Shown piece by piece: positions 57,417 to 64,000 of a DNA stretch of 64,000 nucleotides. This DNA is from Rhododendron vialii (taxonomy: Eukaryota; Streptophyta; Magnoliopsida; Ericales; Ericaceae): positions 9,328,501 to 9,392,500 of the forward strand of contig NC_080559.1 of NCBI RefSeq assembly GCF_030253575.1, written 5' to 3'. A model generated the notes under the pieces. The model saw only the letters and a program-made list of their open reading frames with translations. It ran no database searches and had not been told where the DNA came from. A program made the position numbers and the translations under genes. The stretch's first letter is position 1. Each line of letters starts with the position of its first letter.

Positions 57417-58277
57417 TTATACCAAAACTATGTCGTACAGGATGTATTCCAAGGAGTCCAAAGCCATGTCAAGGTCTGAATGGCTGTTAATAGAAGGAAA
57501 CTTAAGTGTCCCAGAATCTGTAATTAGAAATGTCACCTACAATTACAGAGAAGCATGATTGTGAAAGCACTTCCGATCTCAAATTCAGAACTGGTATAGA
57601 ATAAAACAACCAAAAAGTAACTTGGTGGAAAAAACTGGATTGAATACTTGATATAAATACGTCGTGTCAAGTTATCTAAATTTTTGTGGCGGGGTGGTGG
57701 GGATAAAAGCCAAACTAGTGTTCAAACATTGTTCCACATTGGAAAGCATCACATTGGCAAAGGTCACGTAAAACACAATTTACACGAAGAAATAAAAAGA
57801 ATAATACTTTTTTTTTTTTTGCTCGGCAAAAAGAATAATACTTATCATGCAAACTTCCATTGGCTAGACATCTAATGATGGGTTTAACATAAAAAAAAGA
57901 TACCATATACCCAAAAAAATGTTTAAAAAGATTAAATAAAGAGTAATGAAGGCAAATATTGAAATTCAAAAATGCAATGTTAACACGAAACCTTATAAGA
58001 AAAATGCATTTAAATAAGTTTCTAGATGTAAGAAAAAACTTACAATGAGATGTTTCTTATCACATGTAGTTCCAGTACATCTAGCTCCTTCCCCACAATT
58101 ATCACGGACTAAGGGACTTAATTTCTTCTGTTGTTCGCTATAACATTTCTTCCAATCAGCGAACGCCCCGTTGTGGTTACCTAAAAGGAGAAAGTATGAA
58201 GCATTACAGCAAAATGTAGGGATTGAACGAGGATTACATTTCCTGGCCATACCAAGAACATCATTTTCAGCATACTT
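57417..58277 (-). CDS. Last three exons of an unrecognised gene, C-terminal part only
   Basis: Exons 58277-58253 (25 nt), 58180-58044 and 57536-57417 join in frame through GT-AG introns and end at a TAA. The product ends KYAENDVLG, NHNGAFADWKKCYSEQQKK, LSPLVRDNCGEGARCTGTTC, DKKHLIVTFLITDSGTLKF, PSINSHSDLDMALDSLEYI and LYDIVLV. I do not recognise the family. The three cysteines (DNCGEGARCTGTTC, spaced C-x5-C-x4-C) may bind metal or form disulfides. Donor and acceptor sites are good and composition is codon-like, so it looks like a genuine conserved gene end. The 25-nt exon is the least certain part. Upstream exons were not found; they may lie beyond the MITE and the copia element, possibly outside the window. 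Confidence 0.6.
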
Positions 58278-58893
58278 CTTATACTAAGTGACATTCAAGA
58301 TTTTATTCTTAACGAAACATGCACAGACAGATGTTACATGGACTCGGGTGCGAGTATCGGGTACGGGTGCATGTCCAAGAGTGGAACCTTCCTAAACATA
58401 AATAGTAGGATACTGGGATATGTGTCCCCAAATTGCATAATATTTTCAGATTGTACTGTAACTAATATTTAGAAACGTATTTAACTAATATTTAGAAACG
58501 TATTTAAACAAGAAGGGATAAAGAAAAATATGTTTTTGCTATTTTCCGTCCATTTGAAATACTCCAAATATTGCTTTTCTAGCTAATTTGATATTCTTTT
58601 TCTATAAATATCATAACGATTAGATCCGAGTGTCCAAATGGATACGGGTGTCGGACATATCAACACGCGTACTTGAGCCAAAATGAAGGATCCTTGTAAC
58701 ATATATAGATAGTTTTTTTTTTTTGTAATTGTAAATAAAGATTCTTAACATTGAAGATAGATGGATCTTTACAATTTTTTTTTTTAGTCGCAAACAAAGA
58801 TTCTTAACATTGAAGGTAGATGGATAAAACCCCACAACACTTGAACTACAAGAAAACATTTCCCACTATATTGTATCCGAACAGGCGAGACAG
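58278..58893. other. Intronic or upstream DNA of the unrecognised gene
   Basis: No further exon was identified. Two similar segments (AAAGATTCTTAACATTGAAG(A/G)TAGATGGAT) at about 58736 and 58796 form a 60-bp tandem repeat. Confidence 0.4.
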
Positions 58894-59336
58894 GAGAAAC
58901 TTTTGCATATCCCAGTTATAGGAGGGGTATTGGTATCCCCTCATGTCCGTTTTCAATTTTTTGGCCATTTTTCGAGCACACTTTAATAATCAGTTTTGTT
59001 CATTTTGTAAAGCTCGATGAGAATATTAATCTTGAAAAAAGTCATGTTCATAAGATTTTAGTGGATACATAATCAACACGCGTGAAAATTGAAGAAAAAA
59101 AAATTACATAAAAAAACACAATTAGAATCCAATTTTTGTTTTCTTGCTTTTTCACGTGTGCCAATCATGTATCTACTAAAATCTGATGATCATAAATTTT
59201 GGCAAGATTAATGTTCTTGCTGAGTTCTACAAAATAAACAAAGCTGATCATCAAAGTGTGCTTGAAAAATGGTTGAAAACGGTGCGGAGGGGGATACCAA
59301 TACCCCTCCTATACCTGAGATATATAAAAGTTTCTC
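58894..59336. mobile_element. Fold-back MITE with 10-bp target-site duplication
   Basis: The ends GAGAAACTTTTGCATATC and GATATATAAAAGTTTCTC are inverted repeats; GGAGGGGTATTGGTATCCCC near the left pairs with GGGGATACCAATACCCCTCC near the right. Perfect GGCGAGACAG duplications flank it (58884-58893 and 59337-59346). A 9-11 bp duplication suggests a Mutator-like origin. The 443 bp are non-coding. Confidence 0.82.
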
Positions 59337-59346
59337 GGCGAGACAG

Positions 59347-59636
59347 TTATTGCTAAGGTGGTTCAGCCATACATGTAAAGCAGTTTCTTGATTCACCTCA
59401 CATGTATATCTGAACAAGTGTTTATGTGCAAGAATTTGTGTGTGGAATTAAGTTCAAGTTTGATGTTTCAATAAACGTAATGGCTGAGAAAACTTGTTTG
59501 TAGAGCAATTTGGGAGGAGGTTGCCATGGGTTGCATTTTGATTAAATAGAAGGTGCGAAGAAGCCAAGTGATGTTAGGAGAAGAAGGGAATCAAAACATT
59601 TGAATCACTCTTCTAACGTTGCACTCTCATACATAT
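59347..59636. other. Sequence between the MITE and the copia LTR
   Basis: No coding region recognised. The five bases before the LTR (CATAT, 59632-59636) would be one half of the copia target-site duplication. Confidence 0.4.
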
Positions 59637-59804
59637 TGTCGAAATACTTGAATGATATATTATTCTTCTCACAATGAGGTACAATATATAGATTGAATAC
59701 AAGGTAAAATAAGGAAAGAGAATAAAATAAAATCAAATCCCTAATTGATTCTACCTAATTGAGTATCTTCCTAATTACATTCAATACATTAAATACAGTC
59801 AACA
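59637..59804 (-). repeat. 3' LTR of the copia element (168 bp)
   Basis: In element sense it starts TGTTGACTG right after the polypurine tract and ends TTTCGACA, giving the standard TG...CA ends. It contains a TATA-like ATATATTG region. The length is short for copia but within the range of small families. Confidence 0.7.
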
Positions 59805-59811
59805 CTTCCCC

Positions 59812-62261
59812 TCAAGCTGGAGCATAAACATCGTGTACTCCCAGCTTGTGACAAATAGTATCAATGGAAGTCTTGGGAAAAGCCTTGGTGAAAATATTAG
59901 CCAGTTGAGAGCTTGAAGGAACAAAAGGAGTGCTAATATCTTTAGATTCCACCTTTGACCGAATGAAATGACAATTAACTTCAATGTGTTTGGTCCTCTC
60001 ATGGAATACTGGATTATTAGCAATGTGGATAGCAACTTGATTATCACAATATAGAGGAGTAGGACCATGTACCAGGATCCCAAACTATTGTAGAAGTGTG
60101 CGCAACCAAGTCAACTCACCAGCAGTATGAGCCATTACTCTATACTCTACCTCAGCACTAGATCGTGTTGTTTCTTACTTCTCCATATCACAAGATTGCC
60201 TCCTATAAAGGTGCAATAGCCGGTAGTAGAATGACGATCAGTAGGAGATCCTGCCCAGTCAGCATTTGTATATCCTTCAATACGAAGATGTCCAGATGAT
60301 TTGTAGAGAAGTCAACGTCCGGGAGCATTTTTGAGATACTTCAAGATACGAACAACTGCCTCCATATGAGAAACTCGAGGACGAGTCATAAATTGACTGA
60401 CAACGCTAACTGCATAGGAGATATCGAGTCGAGTAATAGTTAGATAAATAAGTTTTCCCACAAGTCTCCGATACATCTCAAGGTCGTCAATCAGCTCACC
60501 ATCTTCAAGCATTAACTTAAGATTAGTCTCCATAGGAGTAGCTACAGGTTTAGACCCAATATAACCTGTATCTTTCAAGAGATCGAGAGTGTACTTCCTT
60601 TGTGATAAACTGATACCCTCTTTGGAACGAGCCACCTCAATGCCAAGGAAATATCGAAGCTTGCCTGGATCTTTGGTAAGAAAGCTAGAACCAATATGGC
60701 AAATTAGTGTTTGAATCCCAATCCTATCACTACCAGTGATGACGATATCATCCACATAAACCACGAGAATCACAATACCACGAGTGGTCTTTTTAAAGAA
60801 CACGGAGTGATCAGCCTGACTCCGAGTCATACCATGAGAAATAATAGTATTACTGAACTTATCGAACCAAGCTCGGGGAGGCTGTTTGAGGCCATATATA
60901 GATTTGTGGAGACGACACACACACTCCCCCTTGGACTGAAAACCGGGTGGTTATTCCATATAGATAGTCTCAGACAGATCCTCATTTAGAAAGGCATTCT
61001 TGACATCAAGCTGGTGGAGAGGCCAATCAAGTTTTGCCGCAAGAGAGAGAACAATCCGTACAGAATTAAGTTTGGCCACTGGAGAAAAAGTCTCAATATA
61101 ATCAAGTCCATAGGTTTGGGTGAAACTTTTGGCCACAAGACGAGCTTTTAGTCGATCAAGAGTACCATCAGGATTTTGTTTGACAGTAAACACCCAACGA
61201 CAACCAACAATATGTGCTCTAATAGGTTTGGAAACAAGGGTCCAAGTATGATATATGGACAAGGCACGCATCTCTTCTTCCATAGCGGAGCGCCATCCAG
61301 GATGAGAAAGAGCCTCCAAATAAGACTTAGGAACAACAACAGAAGATAGAGACACAGAAAAAGCGCGAAAAGATGGAGATAAACCATCATAGGACACAAA
61401 CTGAGAAATAGGATGGAAAGTGCAAGAATGCGTACCATTACGAACGGCAATAGGCAAGTCAAGATCCGGATCCTCAGATGGTGAAGGAGATGATGTGGGT
61501 AAAGAAGTTGGGTCTGCAGGAGCAATGGGTGGTGCGGCGGCGGAAGAGCGACGAAGACGAACATAGACCTGTTTAATGGGTGGTCGAGGGGCAGTCTCGG
61601 GAGGACGGACCGGTGTAATGGGTGGTTGAGGAGCAATCTCGAGAAGACAAGGTGACAGACCAAGATCAGCCAACATGAGTGGCTGTAATCGTGCACCTGG
61701 TGGGGAATAATATGGGACGGTCTCAAAGAATGTCACGTCAGCACTTACAAAGTGCTTACGTAGCAAGGGACTATAACACCTGTATACTTTCTATGTCCGA
61801 GAGTAACCAAGAAATATACATTTATAAGAACGAGGATCAAGCTTATCACGACCTGGAGAGAAATTATGTACGAATGAAACACAACCAAAAAGTTTTGGGG
61901 GTAGAGAAAAAAGATCCTTGTTAGGAAAGAGAATTTGGTAAGGAGTTTTTCCGTTCAAAGCCCGAGATGGCATTCTATTTATCAGATAATTAGCTGTAAG
62001 AACTGCATACCCCAAAGAATGTTTTGGAACATGCATGTGAAGCCTAAGAGCTCGAGCAACTGCTAAAATCGGTCCATTTTTCCGCTCAGCAACCCCATTT
62101 TGTTGAAGAGTGGTTACACAAGCAGTTTGATGAATAATGCCATGAGTTTCAGTAAAATGCGTAAATTGATGAGAAATATATTCTTGGGCATTATCAGTCC
62201 GCAAAATACGTAATTTGACATTAAATTGAGTGACAATTTCAACATAAAAATTAGAAAACAC
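59812..62261 (-). pseudogene. Copia pol: integrase, reverse transcriptase and RNase H
   Basis: Integrase core (62261-61794) has RTDNAQEYIS, HQTACVTTLQQNGVAERKN and NYLINRMPSR. Reverse transcriptase (about 61330-60570) has WRSAMEEEMRAL, LDVKNAFLNEDL, KSIYGLKQPPRAWF and the catalytic YVDDIVITG. RNase H (about 60300-59815) has [22 protein letters not shown] and [12 protein letters not shown] at the end. Stops occur at about 61791, 60948 and 60312, and a one-base frameshift lies near 60170. The segments otherwise keep one frame. Confidence 0.9.
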
Positions 62262-62426
62262 ATAAAATAATTGAGACCGATCTTTGAGAAGATATACCCA
62301 AGTTAAACGAGAAAAACCATCAATAAATGTAACAAAATAGCAAGCACCACATAAACTTATGGTACGAGATGGTCCCCAAATATCCGAATGAACTAAAGCA
62401 AACGGTTCTAAACTAGGTGACTCAAC

Positions 62427-64000
62427 TCATAAAGGAAAAGAAACCCTACGATGTTTACTGAGTTCATAAGTGTCACAATTAAAAGGAGAAAAATTAGGTA
62501 AATCAGGGACTATCTTGCGAAGATTGGCAGAAGATGGGTGTCCAAAATAACAATGCCACTGGTAAGGTGTGGTAGTGGAGTGGAAGGCAGATAACTTGGA
62601 AGGATTGAACGGCTGAAGGTAGTACAGACCATTCTTCTCATACCCCCCACCAATCATCCTTTGCGTTTTGAGATCCTGAAATTCACAATGAGAGGGATAG
62701 AAGAGTACAGAACAATTGTGAGTTTGAGAAAGTTTATGAATGGAAAGTAGATTAAAAGGAAATTGTGGTAAGTATAAGACAAAAGTAAAAATAAGGCCAG
62801 AGGCACGATAAGTACCAATGCCATGTATATGAATTTTAGTACCATCTGCAATAGTAACATAGGAAGGAACGGAAGGTGTAACAACATCAATAAGAAAAGA
62901 CAAATCACCTGTCATATGATCACCTGTCATATGATCAGATGCGCCAAAATCGAGAATCCATGGAGCACTGCCGGTACGAGAAGATGAGTGAAAGCAAGTA
63001 TTACCTGATGAGACATGAGTCGCAATGGAAGTCGAAGATGCATTAGCCTTGTGAAACATGGAATCATACACAGCCCTAGAGATAGTAATCTGATCCGGAG
63101 GAGCCAACCCAGACGGCTCCCCCTCAAATGTAGCCTGATTAGCCCAAGCCGGCTTGCCATGAAGCTTCCAACAGAACTCAACAGTGTGATTGGTTGCATT
63201 GCAATGTGTATACTTCTTAGTGCCACGACCACCACGCCCCCCATGGCCGCCACGTCGACCACCACGTTCATAAGAACCACTACGACTGTGGGGAGGATTA
63301 GAGTGGCTAAAATTCCCAGAAGATGGAATAAGACTAGTAGCAGGAGCAGCTAGAGCAGATGGAATTGGATGCTCTAAAACAGAAGACTGAGGAGCAGCCC
63401 TTCGAACACGAGCAAAAGCCTCACCAACAGTAGGAACTTCCTTGCCGGAAAGAATTTGGGGACTGGGAGGAGCAAGTTCTGTATTCAGCCCGGACAAGAA
63501 TTTGGTAACTCGAAATTCATCTCTGTACTTCTGCTGAACCTTTAAATCTGTGGTTAAAGGTTGATAAACATTTAACTCATCCTACATCCCTTTTAAGGTG
63601 GAAAAGTACTCATCAACCGATTGATCTCCTTGTTGGAAAGAGAAAATATTCTGATAAATCTGATAAATGCGAGAGAGATTCTGTTCGGATGAATATAACT
63701 CATGTAAAGTATCACATACTTCTTTGGATGTGTCAAGGCATGCAGCATTGTTAAAAATATCAAGTTCAAGACTATTCCAAAGCAAAGTCATAATATACGA
63801 ATCATTTTGAATCCAAACAGAATTTTCAGATGGGGCATCAGTGATATAGGAAGTCTCACCACTTGCTCGCAAAGAAACAGTCACAACACGTGACCATGGC
63901 AAATAATTTGCCCCATTTAATTTAATTGAGGTGAGAGAACGACGATGAAGTGGATCCCTAACAGTGTCCTTAGAGCCAGATGTTTCGGTTTTCTTATTCT
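62427..64000 (-). pseudogene. Copia gag, zinc knuckle and protease region, incomplete at the window edge
   Basis: Gag (63902-63582 and beyond) has WIQNDSYIMTLLWNSLE and QGDQSVDEYFSTLKGM, the UBN2/retrotrans_gag signature. A stop near 63582 separates it in frame from 63497-62427. The zinc knuckle reads YTHCNATNHTVEFCWKLHGK, with Tyr where the first Cys should be. The protease reads WILDFGASDHMTG, so the catalytic D-S/T-G triplet is changed, and DHMTG is duplicated next to it. The GAG-pre-integrase segment WHCYFGHPSSANLRK follows before a stop at 62427. Confidence 0.88.

Larger units (their letters stand above)
59637..64000 (-). mobile_element. Ty1/copia retrotransposon, 3' part, degenerate, running off the window
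   Basis: The minus strand shows, in copia order, gag, zinc knuckle, protease, integrase, reverse transcriptase and RNase H, then a polypurine tract (GAGGGGAAG) and a short LTR. At least five in-frame stop codons and a frameshift break the single long frame, so it cannot encode a working polyprotein. The 5' LTR lies beyond 64000. Confidence 0.93.

Noticed and set aside
59799-60083. Hydrophobic minus-strand frame at the end of pol
   Set aside because: It is a shadow; the RNase H motifs lie in another frame of the same strand.
61148-61726. Long minus-strand Leu-rich frame overlapping copia pol
   Set aside because: It is an alternative-frame shadow of the copia integrase-RT linker.
1-64000. tRNA genes, CRISPR arrays, prokaryotic defence genes
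   Set aside because: None were seen on reading both strands; the window is plant nuclear DNA. tRNA detection by eye is weak, and tRNAscan-SE would settle it.

Overview
This is a nuclear segment of a eudicot plant genome. Genes are split by GT-AG introns, coding density is low, UTRs and introns carry CT/GA microsatellites, and intergenic and intronic DNA is full of plant-type transposons (MITEs, hAT-like elements, a LINE, a Helitron candidate, a Ty1/copia element). I cannot name the species. Nothing here is a bacterial-type operon, CRISPR array or defence island, and I did not find a previously undescribed system. Layout: (1) 408-10428, minus: a 12-exon gene for a predicted plastid protein with two GST_N/thioredoxin-like domains, with a MITE and a TRIM-like element in its introns. 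(2) 10.5-23.9 kb: gene-poor, repeat-rich DNA with tandem repeats, a duplicated ~0.9-kb block, a 5'-truncated LINE and several hAT-like and Stowaway-like MITEs. (3) 23962-24459, plus: an intronless DUF4228/PADRE gene. (4) 25481-25845: a textbook fold-back MITE. (5) 27646-29139, plus: an intronless P-class PPR gene, followed by a fold-back MITE and a non-coding stretch with tandem duplications. (6) 32112-36659, minus: a five-exon syntaxin-6-N/t-SNARE-like gene with a C-terminal membrane anchor split across two exons. (7) 38340-38816, minus: intronless glucosamine-6-phosphate N-acetyltransferase. (8) 42588-48041, plus: a four-exon mitochondrial IscA-like 2 iron-sulfur assembly gene whose last intron is enlarged by two complete MITEs. 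(9) 48934-52764, minus: a five-exon RPL10A gene with a GC-AG intron, facing the IscA gene tail to tail. (10) 53.1-57.0 kb: a Helitron candidate nested in an older TIR element, then a piece of organelle-type large-subunit rRNA. (11) 57417-58277, minus: the last three exons of a Cys-containing gene I do not recognise. (12) 59637-64000, minus: the 3' part of a decayed Ty1/copia retrotransposon that runs off the window. The genes are unrelated housekeeping, organellar and regulatory genes; there is no sign of a shared pathway. The order thioredoxin-like gene, DUF4228 gene, IscA-like gene resembles, from memory, a run of Arabidopsis loci near At5g03880-At5g03905, so conserved microsynteny is likely. 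Exon coordinates were worked out by hand from splice signals, reading-frame continuity and recalled family sequence.
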